From contig NC_057379.1 in assembly GCF_016906535.1 (NCBI RefSeq), positions 1,612,001 to 1,676,000 on the forward strand: a stretch of 64,000 nt of DNA, in the 5' to 3' direction. Origin of the DNA: Rhizoctonia solani (taxonomy: Eukaryota > Basidiomycota > Agaricomycetes > Cantharellales > Ceratobasidiaceae). Under the pieces are notes generated by a model that was not told the DNA's origin, ran no database searches, and saw nothing but the letters and a program-made list of their open reading frames with translations. Shown here piece by piece: positions 52,649 through 64,000 of the stretch. Position 1 is the stretch's first letter; each line of letters starts with the position of its first letter. A program made the translations under genes and the position numbers.

Positions 52649-53399
52649 CGTGGGGGAAGAAATGTTAGCGGGCTTCGGTTCCTGGACCGACCGAGGCCAC
52701 CTTTATATGACATGAAATCTTCGGGGATTATCCGATTGGTCATTGATTTGATCAAAATCAGAACAAGCTCTAATGGATATTCGCTAAAAGATCCATTTCA
52801 TACAGGATACCAATTGTTCATATACATCCTGTGAATACTTGTATACATGCGCGATTCGCCTGTGCTCTCATGCTGAATAAAGTAGCTTAACATAAAAAAA
52901 ACTTCGAATATATATACTTTGATTATGAGGTTCTTAAAATCCGATCCTCCGACACTTGAATATATACTATCTCTCAACTTGAATATGACGATGAGTGGTT
53001 CTGAGTCGGTTACTTTATCCTCTCACGGGCTTGGAATGAGTCGCAAGGCCAACTCAGAGGTGAATGTCAGATGTCAACTATGAATCTCAAAGTGAGCACT
53101 GAAATTTTCAGATACAAAGTTTCGCATAAAGCAAGGACATAACCCAATGAAAGACAATTAGAGAAAAGACGTTAGTACCCATAATCTCTCTAAAGCAAAG
53201 GAGTATGACAAGTTGCTGGCTGACAGCGTAACACGTATACATGGGCCCAACCATGAAAGATGTAAGTTGTAAACAGCTAGCTAATCTCGTTATTGATAGG
53301 GAGCCTGTGATAGATACCCACCAGTGGCCCACGACAATATTGTTCATGTGCCACAGGACTTGATACCAAGAATGACATATCCTCGCTCCGAAGCGAAGA
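52649..53399. other. Intergenic, no supported gene
   Basis: 5' flank of oxidase 2 and 3' flank of the MYND gene. The frame at 53108-53452 (minus) is an overlapping shadow of the MYND gene's 3' end. Confidence 0.45.
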
Positions 53400-55614
53400 T
53401 CAGCTCTCGTGTTCGGCAGTAGGAATGCAGGAACGCCAGTGTGCACCCTCATCTGAAGCTGACCAGTGCCTAGATCATGTGAGGAAATATATCACAAGTC
53501 GAGGCGGTCCGACTTACACTCTTTGACAATTGAGAGTACAGTAAGCTGCACCTTTACATCGCTCGCATACCACGATGGCATAGTCACCACCTGGGCAGCG
53601 AGGATTGTCACACTCAAATAGCTTGTCGTCGTACCCTAACGCCATACCAATCTCCATCCATACTTCCTTTCGATGAGCCTGCTCGAGTCCGATATCATTA
53701 TGGACATCGGGACCTTGAGGCGGATGTTGGAAAGATATCCAACGTAAGGTCTTTAGCCAATCTCCGAATTTCTCGTTGAAAGTATACGCAACAAGCTCTG
53801 GAGCACAGTCATAGATGGCTCGCATGGTGGCCGTGACTCTCTTTCTGAACAATATGATTGGGTTGTCTAGAAAGATTTGATCAGATATTAATGTCATTGA
53901 GCCATTACAGCTGCCCCAGCAAACTCACTCTTTCGTTTGTCCTCAGTAACCTTCACGTGCAAAAGGAGCACGCGCCCAAGAAGGTCCACCAAATCGACCT
54001 CATCCAATAGCAAGGCCAATAGTGCAGTCCAATCGAAACTCTTCAAAAACTTACGGGAAAGGAGCCTAGGAACAAATATCGATAAGAATTATGAATCAGG
54101 AATGAGGATAGCCGAGCATACATCAACGAAGAAGCCGTGAGCCGAGTAACAGCCTCGTTGTCAGGTGGGTCACCATCCTCGACTCTGCCCAAATCCTACT
54201 GAAAAGAGCTTCGAGTAACGGGATGGCCATGTCTAGTACCTCTGGCTTGAACCCATCGACGACGAAATCTGTCAATCCTGCTACATCGTGTGTGGCCATA
54301 AATTCCATACTCGGTATATTCGGTATGTATGTCTTGTCGATAAAGCATTCTATCACTGTGCGTAGTTCATTTGCATCGTTGCTGGTAAGTCGGAGCGATG
54401 AGCCAGCGTCACGTAATCTGGTGATAGTCCACATGAACATATGCCGGAGCACACTGTGCTCTATTTTGTTCGCACAGATCCAGTACCGAAATGCCAAGTT
54501 ACCCAGTTTCGAAGTTTGGGGTATTATGCTACAAGCAGCATTTAGCACGTATATGTGCACTATGCCGCATGCGTACTCACGGATTAATCCGCAAGAGCTT
54601 TTGCCATATTACAAATAACAAAGAGCAGTGTCCTTGTAGTTCATAATTGCGAAAAGAGGCGTTGAAGAAGACCTGAGTTGCTGACGAGAGTTTCCAAGAT
54701 AAATTCGATGTCTCTAGCCGCCAGCCTACCAAATTTTGGAAGGCAAATGAGTTGATTAGATCCAAAGTCCGTAAACCACTGTAAATCACGGAGGTGCCGC
54801 TTCTGCTTCAATGGGTAGTCATACTGTGGAGCCATCCAACTTTGTAGTACCAACGCAACGTTTCGGGTAAGAATACTGTGAGAGCGCGCATTTTGTGTTA
54901 CTGAGGTAAGGTTTTGTGGATTAACGCATTCTAACAATGCAACTTCGGTGATTAACGCCAGGCTGCGGAGGCAGAGTAGTCCGTGCATGCTTTATAAGTA
55001 TAGACATATGATTGATCCAGTTTGATGATTAGTATAGGATTGGACATGAACCAGCTAATAAACGTACCGGATTTCTTCGCAATACCGACGCAATGCAGTC
55101 ACACAACCTGTGGAAGGCCTTCACGCATAAACACCTTTATTTCGTTTTGGTTATTCACAAGTGAGAGACAGGTCTCCAAGTCTGAGACTGGCTTTTCCAG
55201 CGTAATGAGATCCAAGGAATCGTTTACTTTGTCAGGATGAGGTGGTAGTGGTGGTGGTAACTTTTTTGCATATGCGAGATATACATCAAGAGGCAAGCCC
55301 CAGGCAGAATGAACAAGATATTTTTGTAGCTGCTGCGACATATTTTTTATGTCATTGATGGTTGAAGAAGGCTCTAGATAATATCCGGGGGGGAACAGTA
55401 ATTCATGGCACAGCAAAAGCGGGAGCGATAGCCGTGACGATTGATTACTAAGAGGGATCACGGAAACGTAACGCTTTGCACCAAAACACCAGTCACACCA
55501 AGCAACGATGCGAACGCTGTATGATTGAGTGGAGAATGGTTTGAGAAGATAGTCATGTACGTACTCCTGTGAAAATACAGTCACATTGCTATGTTTTATG
55601 GGGGTCTGGATCAT
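53400..55614 (-). CDS. Protein with C-terminal MYND zinc finger
   Basis: Multi-exon hypothetical protein ending in a MYND finger. The last two exons give Cys-x4-Cys, Val-Val-Cys-x2-Cys, Ala-Tyr-Cys-x3-Cys-Gln, then after an intron (donor near 53516, acceptor near 53472) His-Trp-Ser and Asp-Glu-Gly-Ala-His-Trp-Arg-Ser-Cys, completing the eight-ligand pattern. Stop at 53400-53402. MYND fingers bind proline-rich partner proteins; the large helical N-terminal body (leucine-rich, exons at 55614-55099, 54988-54641, 54560-54123, 53897-53514) is not recognisable. The start at 55614 is the first Met of the first long frame, and exon borders in the middle are not established. Fungi of this group have many such proteins. 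No role is assigned. Confidence 0.65.
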
Positions 55615-56091
55615 GACAGATCCAAATATTAACGCCCATCACCGGCCAACATACTGGTCACATCACGAAGAGGGAAATGATTTGTTCTATTAAAGAATAC
55701 AAAGAATCGAAAAGAGGGATCCGTTAATCCAATGCATTTACCTTTATTTAGCATTTTGGAATGCCAATAAGTAAGGTCACCAAATTAGACAAAAACGAGT
55801 GTTAAAGAAATTCAGGTCTCTGGCTCAAAATTGAAAAGAAGTCTACTATACGAGTGTGTAAGACGACCAAATCATGGTCTAATGCAATACAACCCAATTG
55901 TGTACGCCATCAACTCCACCCGGATCTGGATTTTGTGATTAAATTTTAGCATTTATTTAAATTCAATAACGCGGCCAGAGATAACAATCTCAAGAAGGTA
56001 GTAAGGGATAATCATTGCCGGTCGATAACAAAAGATAGATTGCTACATCCAAATACACTGAACTTGAACCAAAATATTGACATCAAAATAA
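55615..56091. other. AT-rich intergenic stretch
   Basis: No gene, RNA or repeat seen. Noticeably AT-rich around 55920-56080. Confidence 0.4.
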
Positions 56092-58322
56092 TTACGAAGC
56101 CAGGTTGAACAAAACAGCTCTGGTAGAGATGGATTGGTCTGTAGGCTCGCTTTCCCGCTGAAAAAACACATCCCGCATGATTAGATAAATTCCATAGAAA
56201 ATAGTCTACTCACCATGGTAATCACAATGCTACTTCCGTCCAGCATGGTATCCACGACATCTATCATACCACGCCTGATGATACGACGTACGGGATTTGG
56301 ACACTGACAGGGCTCAGGTTGTCGAACCAACCAACTACTGCTCCAAGGGCACTAGCACGCACGAGTGTACGAGCTCTTTGGGCCAAGGCCCGAACAGATA
56401 TTCCTCCCTCCCATTTGAACTAACTCCCCAGGTCCCGTTTCCTTTCCATACTTGAGCGACTGCTTTTACCCCACGGGGCAAAAATCGAACAGAGACACCT
56501 TGTCTAGTTCTGGTCCCACTGCGACAAGTCGGTGTCCCCATACAGGGTGCTGAGGAGACAGGCGCACTCCCGTAAGAACCCGGAAATGGTTGGGGGACCA
56601 ATTGGCCCAAGGAATAGGAGTGACAGAAACTCGTGCTCTTGTAGAGTGGGATGAACTGAAGATACGTTTATGCATGACTAGAATCGCGTTAAGTCGCCGA
56701 TCCGCAGTGGTTGTTTCCGGATTATGCGGGGCTCGAATGCGCATCTCTAGGTCGATTGCGACGATGCCTTCATCCCGTAACATCCGTTCGGACCCAGGAT
56801 GGCTGAAATCACCACCCGTATAAATATCGACCTTGGCATACCACTTGCTTGGATGCGCGTCAGGAAGGAAGAACGAGGAGCTCAATAAAGCTTGTTGGTT
56901 GCTTATTTGATAGGTTTCGATCCGTGCAGTACATGCGCTCCTATCGGTAAGAACAACTGCCAGCGTGGTCGTCCAAAAAGGCAACAGATAGTACAGGTGA
57001 ATGAGCGTCGTGCAGCTAGTGCGAGTGTCTTCAGTAAATATCAAAACAAGGTACTTGTTATGGCTTACCGTATCAACTATGTTCCGGATTTCCAGTTCCA
57101 GACAATCACGGCGCTGTAACGGTGCTCCGAATGGAACAAGGCGGCTATCCAGTTACCATGAATGCTTGGGGCCCCGAAATTTCCAAGATGGGGTGCGCTT
57201 AAAACGTTAACTATTTCGCTGTTTGTCTTGGAATATACGTGTATTTCCCTGTAGCTTGTGAGTGAATGATCCGAAATGCAATACATGATACTTGCCTCTG
57301 AGTGCTATATACCAGTACTTGTTATTTGAAGCAACCGGCCTAATCGCTCAACTCCGAAACTGGGAATTTCGTACTCTCGGGGATTAAAATCATAAATGGA
57401 TATAACGAATGTTCAATAACGTGATTCCCACGGTAAAGGATAAATCTTCCGCAGTCATACGTAGAACGTAATTTAAGGGTAGAATCATGCGCCGAGTTGG
57501 GCGGATTATGGAGAGACTGGTAGGTCCCTCGGATAGATCCAAAACATGACCCACCCGTTCTCGAAAGAGAAGATTGGCAAAACTAGAGCTGGCGGACCTG
57601 GAGTCTCCCAGGGGCTCAAGCCCCGGACGTTTGACTGAATAATGTATTGGAGTTTTTGGACTGGTCAATAAGTCGCTTGAAGGTACTGCATATCTATATG
57701 AATAGAAAGATATTATAGGTTGATGATTAAAAGTGAACGATCAAAACTCACATATCGACACTTCAAAATCTCCAACCCAGGAAGCTCCGATAGAACTAAG
57801 AGTACTATTTCGGGTGAAATAGAGAGCAAGGTTAGTCGTGGCTGTTTCAAAGAACAAGCGGCAGTTTGACTTTGGCTTCACACAACTCCCGGCTGGTGGC
57901 GGGTTTGGAGGCTCAGATTTCTGACTCGGAGAAGTCCGGGGATCATAGCCAAGTGATGTTGCGTTCGTTTTGTCATACGAAGACCGATACAAGTGACCAA
58001 GAACCACACAGTCCTGGGAGGGTGTTCTGTAGCAAATGACTCCAGGCATAACTGCAATGTGGTCGTGGTGCAAAGATAGTGCTTGTCCGGCGTAAACAGA
58101 CCGCCCAAAACAATAAATAAGCTCTTTATTCGTTTGCCCTAAGCCGGAGTTCGCCATGACACCACTTGGTTCCGCGGAGATCGAAGATACGCTATTTGTC
58201 ACCTGCTGATAGTCTTTAGTCAAGTCGTAGATCGAACTAGGAATTAATATATAGCAGATATAGTACGCCCATCCAAGAAGAAACAAAAGAGTGTCAAACG
58301 GCATGTGTTGTGGGGGGACCTT
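56092..58322 (-). CDS. F-box/propeller-like hypothetical protein (model uncertain)
   Basis: Not firmly recognised. The C-terminal half (57290-56092) resembles the variable C-terminal domain of basidiomycete F-box proteins: Val-Ile-Val-Trp-Asn-Trp-Lys-Ser-Gly (near 57090), a Phe-Phe-Leu-Pro-Asp segment (56870) and a final short exon ending Val-Leu-Phe-Asn-Leu-Ala-Ser at 56092. A clear F-box was not found. The N-terminal half starts with a hydrophobic segment (Leu-Leu-Phe-Leu-Leu-Gly-Trp-Ala-Tyr-Tyr-Ile-Cys-Tyr-Ile-Leu, near 58280) like a signal anchor, followed by a Pro-rich linker near 57900. These could be two genes. Frame changes near 57310 and 56470 may be introns or indels. Confidence 0.45.
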
Positions 58323-58707
58323 CTCCACGTAGTAAACGTTAATGTTTATTTTGTGTGTGTGACGTATTCAGCGGGGTTGCTCTTGAATCAGACAAGCCAC
58401 TTGGCACAGTGCTTGGGGGCAAACTTTATATATCTAGAAGTGCTTTTCACATAGATACAGCATGTCCCCGATGGTAGCCAGCTGTGGTCAATTGTTGTGG
58501 AATATCATGGCTAGGTGGTCGTCGAGAAGGTGGGACAGATTCTATCACAAATCGATCCAGGGTTTGTTGGTCAAAGACAATACTAAAATTTGATTGGACG
58601 AGACATTAATCATTAAATGTAAAAACATGAGCAATACATTGAAAAGTTAAATCCCGGCTCCTAATAAAAGGGTATTCCCACGGTATAACATCATACGGTA
58701 GAAGAAA
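58323..58707. other. Intergenic, no gene seen
   Basis: 5' flank of the hypothetical gene ending at 56092 and 3' flank of the small membrane protein. Nothing else is recognisable. Confidence 0.4.
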
Positions 58708-59024
58708 TCACAATCCTAGAGAATCGGCGATAACCGGGACCACAATCATGAAGATGAAGAAACCGGTCGTAATGGCGAGTGTATATTCTAGTTCTTGTGG
58801 ATTTGCTCGTCGACGCCCGAGAACAGTGCCATAGGATGTTTTGGCATCTACTCTATGTAAGAAATGAGTATTCTGGACTTGTTTTCATATAGGTGCCACA
58901 ACATACCACTTCGGACACTCAACAAAAAGAGAAGAACCACACTGGCAAAAAACGCCGTTGCGGCACTCTTCCAGCCGAACCATCCAATAGCCAAGAATAG
59001 AAGCTCCGAGAGATCACCCGCCAT
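58708..59024 (-). CDS. Small two-pass membrane protein, hypothetical
   Basis: About 85-90 residues in two exons. Exon 1 from the ATG at 59024 (Met-Ala-Gly-Asp-Leu) holds one hydrophobic helix (Ala-Thr-Ala-Phe-Phe-Ala-Ser-Val-Val-Leu-Leu-Phe-Leu-Leu). An intron with donor GTATGT (about 58907) and acceptor TACATAG (about 58855) follows. Exon 2 has a basic Gly-Arg-Arg-Arg loop and a second helix (Gly-Phe-Phe-Ile-Phe-Met-Ile-Val-Val), ending at 58708. Family not recognised. The frame is open upstream of 59024, so an earlier start cannot be excluded. Confidence 0.6.
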
Positions 59025-60522
59025 TCCTTGAGGCGGCTTAAGAATACTATTTTTTTTGCTATGTGGAGAACCTTTAGAACTTACTTGATAGGTTATCAGG
59101 TATGGAGTTGAGATGGGTATCAAGTTGTACAATTAGAAGAATGAAAAAGATCCCAAGGGATTGTTCGTCTTGTTATGACGACTTTTAAGCTTGTCTTTAG
59201 CTCCACTCTGGATGTTGTCAGAATCCAGACTCGACGTTGCCTGTGACGTACGACCTGCCAAGCCCCAGCGCTTACCGCAATTTGCAAACTTTGCCGAGGC
59301 ACGGCTAGATTGTGGAAAGAAAACGGAATGCGTATAAAGTGGAATACATGCGCATGCGCAAATAGCAAAAGGGGGAGTCAAAGTGATTTAGTGAGGCTTG
59401 ATGGAAACGGGGAAATGTTAGAAGGCAAGTACACCATAGCTTGGAAGGTTGCTGCAAGAGCAATCTGAAACATTATTGGAAGACCATAATTACTTGCCAA
59501 AAATGGTAATATGCTTGTTTGTAACAATCATGCCGTGTGCCTAAATCTTACCACCAATATTTGAACGAAACTGTAAGAAGTATTACTGGAAATAGAGGAT
59601 GGGACATCAATGTAGAACGAAACACACTGCGTGTCAGCGTTCATCGAGGCATTCACAGTATTTAACTTAATAAAGTGTATGTGCTTTCGCTTGCTTACTC
59701 GTTGATAGGCTCGATTGGTCGCCCTCTTTTAATCTAAACTGTCAAACCAAGTCTTCAGTAGAAAACCGACGACAACCCGGCAACATAGTATGGTCGTTAG
59801 ACATGTCATACATAGCATACCTTAAGCTTGTGACTACGACCAGTAATCATGCAATATCGCGGCGCCACTTCAGATTGTTCCTGCATTACTGTGATACCAT
59901 AGATTCTGCTTAATTTAACTCATTTCAAATTCTACGCAAGCCTACGGCAGATGTTCGCCAAAGGCCCGGTCTGGACCATATGTATGGCTTATCCCTGGTA
60001 GACAATCATTCTACGGCTCTGGCCAACTTCAGCCTGCATCTTATCACGTAAGCGTATCTTTGTGCTAAATTCTGACCACTATTGCTATTGTTGACTCGCG
60101 TTCTCTTTCAGTGATAACAAAACACATACTAAAAAAAGCCAAACGCCGACTGCCGAGGAGAGGACAATGGAGGATGGGCCCCTATTGGAAATTAAACCCT
60201 GATCTTTATTTAGACTGATCGACTCCATTCATTGACCCACCTCGTGTTCTCACCGGAGTCCGATTGTAGCGGACAAAGGTGAAACGTTGACTTGATCAGG
60301 ACTCGGAACGAAACGGGGACCATGCTATAAAATCTTCCACACCCGAAAACCTATTCTTCACCTTCCCCCATCGTCTTTCTCTTTCACTCCTAGCTTCGAG
60401 GCCGGTCCCTCATATCTTTCTTCAGCATCTATCCTTTGAGCTAGTCTCCGTCCATCGTTTTTGGCTGTGCCATATCAAGCAATATCAACGAAACTTTCAA
60501 ACTAGTATATTTTCCACCAATC
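59025..60522. other. Intergenic, upstream of the gEgh16-like gene
   Basis: No supported gene. Frames at 59120-59381 on the minus strand lack motifs. The right end contains the promoter and a pyrimidine-rich leader (60355-60520) of the gEgh16-like gene. Confidence 0.45.
60326..60332 (+). promoter_or_regulatory. TATA-like box of the gEgh16-like gene
   Basis: TATAAAA about 190 bp before the start codon, followed by CT-rich tracts (60356-60420) of the kind seen at transcription starts of strongly expressed fungal genes. Confidence 0.5.
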
Positions 60523-61295
60523 ATGTTCTTCGCCAAGTCTCTTGTTGTCGTTGCTGCTCTTGCTGCCCAAGTCTTGTGCCATTCCGTGGTCCAGCCGGTG
60601 ATGGGTATCAACGGAAAGGCAGTTCGCTCCGACGTAGGCTCTTACTCCCGATTCAAATCATCTATTTCCTGATAAATTTTCTGTCCTTCTCAGACCCAGC
60701 GTCCTTCCAACGCCAAGCCATGCGGCAACACTGCGCTCTCAAAGATCGACTCGTCTCAGGTGGTCACCATGACTGGAACAAGCTTCACCGCCACCTCGAT
60801 CAATTTTAATGCCAAACAAGACGGGTCTATGCAGTTTACGGCCTCGGTGGATGCCACCGGTACTGGGAAATCATTCAAGGCTGCAACGATTACCAAGAAC
60901 GGCCCGAACGCGCCCCCCAAAGTCGGTCAAACTGCAGAGATTGATGTTTCGCTTCCTGAGGGTACGACTTGCAACGGCGGTGCCTCCAAGGATCTTTGCC
61001 TCGTCTCGTTCAAGAGCTCTAGTGGGTTCGGAAACTGCGTGGTTGTTAAGCAAGGTAAGTTACAGGGTTCTGAAGATGTTGGGTAATTGCTGACTTTTAG
61101 TGATAGCCGGTGCTGGTGGTGCTGCCAAGGGCGCGAAAGCGAACCCCAAGACCAAGGCCACTCGATCTGTTAGTTCGAACATCTCCCCTACTCATGCATG
61201 TACTGACTTTTTTGTAGCGCCATCCTCGCAACTTTGCCGCTCCCGCCAATGCGAAGCGTGCGATCTCCTGGGTCTGGGCTCCCGAGTTTAATTAA
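60523..61295 (+). CDS. gEgh16/DUF3129-like secreted protein
   Basis: Secreted protein of the gEgh16/MAS3-like family (DUF3129), known in fungi from appressorium- and infection-stage transcripts; molecular activity is not established. The ATG at 60523 opens a clear signal peptide (Met-Phe-Phe-Ala-Lys-Ser-Leu-Val-Val-Val-Ala-Ala-Leu) cleaved probably before His-Ser. Exons: 60523-60632, 60693 to about 61053, about 61101-61168, about 61219-61295, with short GT-AG introns. Conserved features: Gly-Ile-Asn-Gly-Lys, Pro-Cys-Gly, Asn-Gly-Pro-Asn-Ala-Pro-Pro, Thr-Cys-Asn-Gly-Gly, Asp-Leu-Cys-Leu-Val and Gly-Asn-Cys-Val-Val. Six Cys in total, including one in the signal region. The C-terminal tail is Lys/Arg-rich and ends Trp-Val-Trp-Ala-Pro-Glu-Phe-Asn. 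Length about 205 residues, normal to short for the family. Confidence 0.9.
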
Positions 61296-61689
61296 TGATT
61301 GATTGCGGATAAACATTAGTTGGGCTTGCTCCTGATGCTGTTTAGAATTGTACTTTGCTGGGTTGTATGTCGTTATTACTAGAGAACAATTGATGGGTTT
61401 AATTCGGGTCATATATATTCAAAATCTGGCTACACAAGTCTCATACGGGATTTCACAATTGAAAGCGCTTCTTCGAATTATCACAATGTTCCCCGAACAC
61501 AGGATCTTCAATCAGGTGTCTATCACCAAATCAGTACTAGTTGAAGCCAATTTGGAAGGGGATTAAAAAGGCTGATGGAACTCAAACCTGGCGTGTATGT
61601 CTCACGATATGTGCAGTTCTCACCGGGTAGCGGCCACCCGTGCTGTTGCAAAGTCAACATTCCGATAGTGGGCTATCCGGATGTGGAAT

Positions 61690-62520
61690 TTAATCTAATC
61701 GAGCAACAAGTCGCACCAATAGTTTATTAGTGTCTTCCAAGTTGTGGATAGGCAAAACGATGGTTCCTTTCCCTGCACGAGTGAGGGCTTTGTTCGTTTC
61801 GTTCAGCGTCTTCCATCTAGCTTCTTCTGCAACATGGTGCGCGACCTAGTTTCTTTATTAATTCTGCACAAAAGACTCCACAAAGTTTTACTCACAACCT
61901 GCTCCCATCTATGATAGTTTGGGTCACCGATACAACAAAGGCAAAGGAACGAGCGCCCAAGTCCATTCTGTTAGGTGCGCGGCGCGCTAGCGTCGTCACG
62001 TGACCGTGTGGTCCTCGATGGATCTCTTACCCCTATCCCAGCCAGGGGGTTCCTATATATTTCCACGCATCGGCGATCCTGTTCCTGCACGCTCGTCTCC
62101 CACCATCCGCGCTCTGCGCCCGTTACTGAGATGTATCGTGCAGGTGTTAGACACCTGACACATTCATTTCCAGCTAAGATGCGTTGGGACGTCCAAGACC
62201 CCGCAGAATCGCTTTCGCCACCTTGGCCGAATCTAGGTCGTAAAACGAGACACCTTTTAAAGCGCCAAGGTTATTAGGATAGTGGTAATGCGTATAAAGC
62301 CCAATGCTAACGTTGAGCAGACAATCAGCACGTAGCAAGATTTTAGCATTTGTGGAAAGGGTGTCTCCTGTGGTTACTGGGCCTTCATTATTGGTACAAG
62401 ACACCCACTCAAATTCCCAAGTTCGCATTTCGGCCGAATTTAAGCCCTCTGGGAGCAGCTCGAGGACAGCCGCTTCTTCCCTTGTGCGCTATTCGAAGTA
62501 GAATTCCTTAATCAGGCTCT
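61690..62520 (-). CDS. Hypothetical protein, C-terminal exons
   Basis: Minus-strand exons with no recognised family. The last exon (about 61850-61690) reads His-His-Val-Ala-Glu-Glu-Ala-Arg-Trp-Lys-Thr and ends Leu-Val-Ala-Arg-Leu-Asp. An upstream exon near 61970-61900 has Cys-Leu-Cys-Cys-Ile-Gly-Asp. The frame 62428-62174 (Trp-Glu-Phe-Glu-Trp-Val-Ser-Cys) may be another exon. The joins are guesses, and two genes are possible. Confidence 0.3.
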
Positions 62521-62599
62521 ACTTTTCTTCAAATTTACGCTCAAATTCGTCCATTGGGAGATCGTTGGCCAAAAGCTCGATAACATGTGGGCAGGTAGT

Positions 62600-63655
62600 C
62601 ATCACTTTACTAGAACGCGGTGCCCAAGGTATGCTTAAAGTAGTACTGAATTTTTTGATTCCCTAACCATATAGGAATTAGACTGCACTTGTGCTATGCT
62701 CGTTTTTCTTACCTGTGAATAGAGCATCATTTCCGAAGTCCCTATCGACTCGGAGCCCGAAGTGGGGTTTACTGGATCTCGCCAACGAGTTTTCCACCTC
62801 TCCGTGTTTTTGTCGGTCCACCCGCCCAACCAGTTCCCGATAATTATTCCACGTTCAATCTCCCGGTGATAGACCTCTTCTTCAATGCGCTTTTCGTAAA
62901 CCTGTTCGAGTGCATCAAGCAGATGTGGGAGTATATCCCTCCACTCTATGATTGCAATAAGTGTTGCTATTTAAGGTTATTGACCAGGAAGCGACCAACC
63001 ATTATCATCAAGGAGCTTGGTTTTGAAAACTAAAGTCTTCCATTCCTGGGTAGGTTCTTTACACTCGGAAATATCGACCGCGTCCCAGCTCAACTTGATC
63101 AGGCGGGTCTGGATTCTGTATATGTTCAGTAAAAGGCATCCAAATCAATACGCAAGGGTGCTCACTGGAAAGCGCGTGCATTCTTTTCTTTTTCTTCTCG
63201 ATTTTTGACCCACTTGTGGAGTGGGTCAACTCGCTATCGAATTATGCAATCAGTCAGAAAGTCTTGTTAGATAATGGTCGACTTGCCTTGTGCCAGGTTT
63301 GCATGAAATCATAGCTTTCACATATCCAGTTCTTAAAGGTAGTTCCGTCCCCTTTTTCAAGTTCATCCACAATCTCTCTAATACGCTCATATTCTTTAAC
63401 TTGACACCACACTATCCTGGTCTTCCCACGAGGAAGTACAAGGTCTATACGTCGGGTCAGGTTGGTGAACTCGAATGAGACAAACTGCAAAAGTAAGCTT
63501 ACATGGCGAACACAACAGTAGGTTCGCCACATCACTCGTATGGTCTACTTTCAAAGCACTGTAGACAGAGAATGAGACCGTATGTATCTCTCGGATCACA
63601 TGGACAAACTCACATTGCTTTGTCACAGCCACTGTACAAGGTTATAATGCTGAAA
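62600..63655 (-). CDS. Hypothetical protein, partial model
   Basis: Minus-strand exons: 63500-63254 (Ile-Val-Trp-Cys-Gln-Val-Lys-Glu-Tyr-Glu-Arg-Ile-Arg-Glu-Ile-Val-Asp-Glu-Leu), about 63120-63010 (Ile-Lys-Leu-Ser-Trp-Asp-Ala-Val-Asp), and about 62955-62700 (Trp-Arg-Asp-Ile-Leu-Pro-His-Leu-Leu-Asp-Ala-Leu, followed by an acidic/basic helix). This layout is reminiscent of lineage-specific basidiomycete F-box-associated proteins, but no F-box is seen. The 5' end is not determined and may lie beyond 63655. Confidence 0.35.
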
Positions 63656-64000
63656 ATCAGTGCGTGTGTTTAAGTGAGAATTGAGCTGAAATCAAGATCA
63701 ATGCATACTGATTTTAGGTATCATTTCTTCCATAGTCTGATTCATGCTGAGGGAGACATACTAACATTGTAATTGTCAGGCCATATCCTACTGAAAAAAG
63801 GAAACTTTTACTGATGTACTGATTTTCAGAATCTTATCACACTACAGTGAGCGGTAACACAACCGTACAAAGAGGATCGGATCAACTTGGCGGACCGCGG
63901 CTTTGCCACATTCCTATTACAAAAGACGCCTTGGAAAACGTCTCAAACCTAGTTTAATACCCCCACACACCGCGCATATCTCGAAGAACATCAAGGCAGC
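63656..64000. other. Window edge, nothing assigned
   Basis: No supported coding region. May contain the 5' exon or promoter of the hypothetical gene to the left. Confidence 0.35.

Noticed and set aside
1..64000. CRISPR array, bacterial operon signals or rRNA
   Set aside because: No regularly spaced repeats, no Shine-Dalgarno pattern and no rRNA-like segment; intron-rich genes show this is eukaryotic DNA.

Overview
This window looks like nuclear DNA from a filamentous basidiomycete. The genes are dense with GT-AG introns of about 45-70 bp. The gene content (an expanded fungal pectin lyase family, a gEgh16/DUF3129 secreted protein, F-box and MYND proteins, D-amino-acid-oxidase-like flavoproteins) and the transposons (Ty1/copia, PIF/Harbinger, Tc1/mariner, solo LTRs) fit a plant-associated Agaricomycete. 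Something near Rhizoctonia/Ceratobasidium is my best guess, but that is inference; no marker gene proves it.

Layout. 0.9-8.6 kb: an F-box gene (minus) split by a complete 6.07-kb Ty1/copia element, which itself carries a 562-bp solo LTR. 8.8-10 kb: a six-exon derlin. 10.2-12.9 kb: pectin lyase A (minus), with a solo LTR in intron 1 and its upstream region broken by three more solo LTRs (13.2-15.1 kb, one nested in another). 17.4-19.5 and 21.0-23.1 kb: pectin lyases B and C (minus). 24.1-30.6 kb: a second derlin whose exon 5 is interrupted by a 5.5-kb Harbinger element, which contains a 1.27-kb mariner. 30.9-32.6 kb: an intact paralogue of the F-box gene. 33.9-43.1 kb: pectin lyases D (minus), E (plus) and F (plus, a pseudogene). 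43.3-48.7 kb: CFT1/CPSF160 (minus). 49.4-52.6 kb: two tandem D-amino-acid-oxidase-like genes (minus). 53.4-55.6 kb: a MYND-finger protein. 56.1-58.3 kb: an F-box/propeller-like protein. 58.7-59.0 kb: a small membrane protein. 60.5-61.3 kb: a gEgh16-like secreted protein. 61.7-63.7 kb: poorly resolved minus-strand exons.

How it fits together. The left half is a degraded-then-invaded duplicated block: F-box, derlin and pectin lyase occur twice, and in each F-box/derlin pair a different copy has been hit by a transposon. Both large insertions can be reconstructed exactly from target-site duplications, and each host reading frame resumes on the other side. The transposons share one decay signature: in-frame stops are TGA where CGA (Arg) is expected, and catalytic Asp codons have become Asn where the preceding base is C. 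Both are what deamination of methylated CpG would produce. CpG depletion also extends from the LTR cluster into pectin lyase A.

The pectin lyases presumably act outside the cell on plant pectin. Derlins belong to ER-associated degradation and F-box proteins to SCF ubiquitin ligases, but any functional link between these neighbours is speculation. Between about 45.5 and 52.6 kb, three otherwise well-conserved genes carry many single-base indels, mostly in short homopolymers, which may be consensus errors rather than biology.
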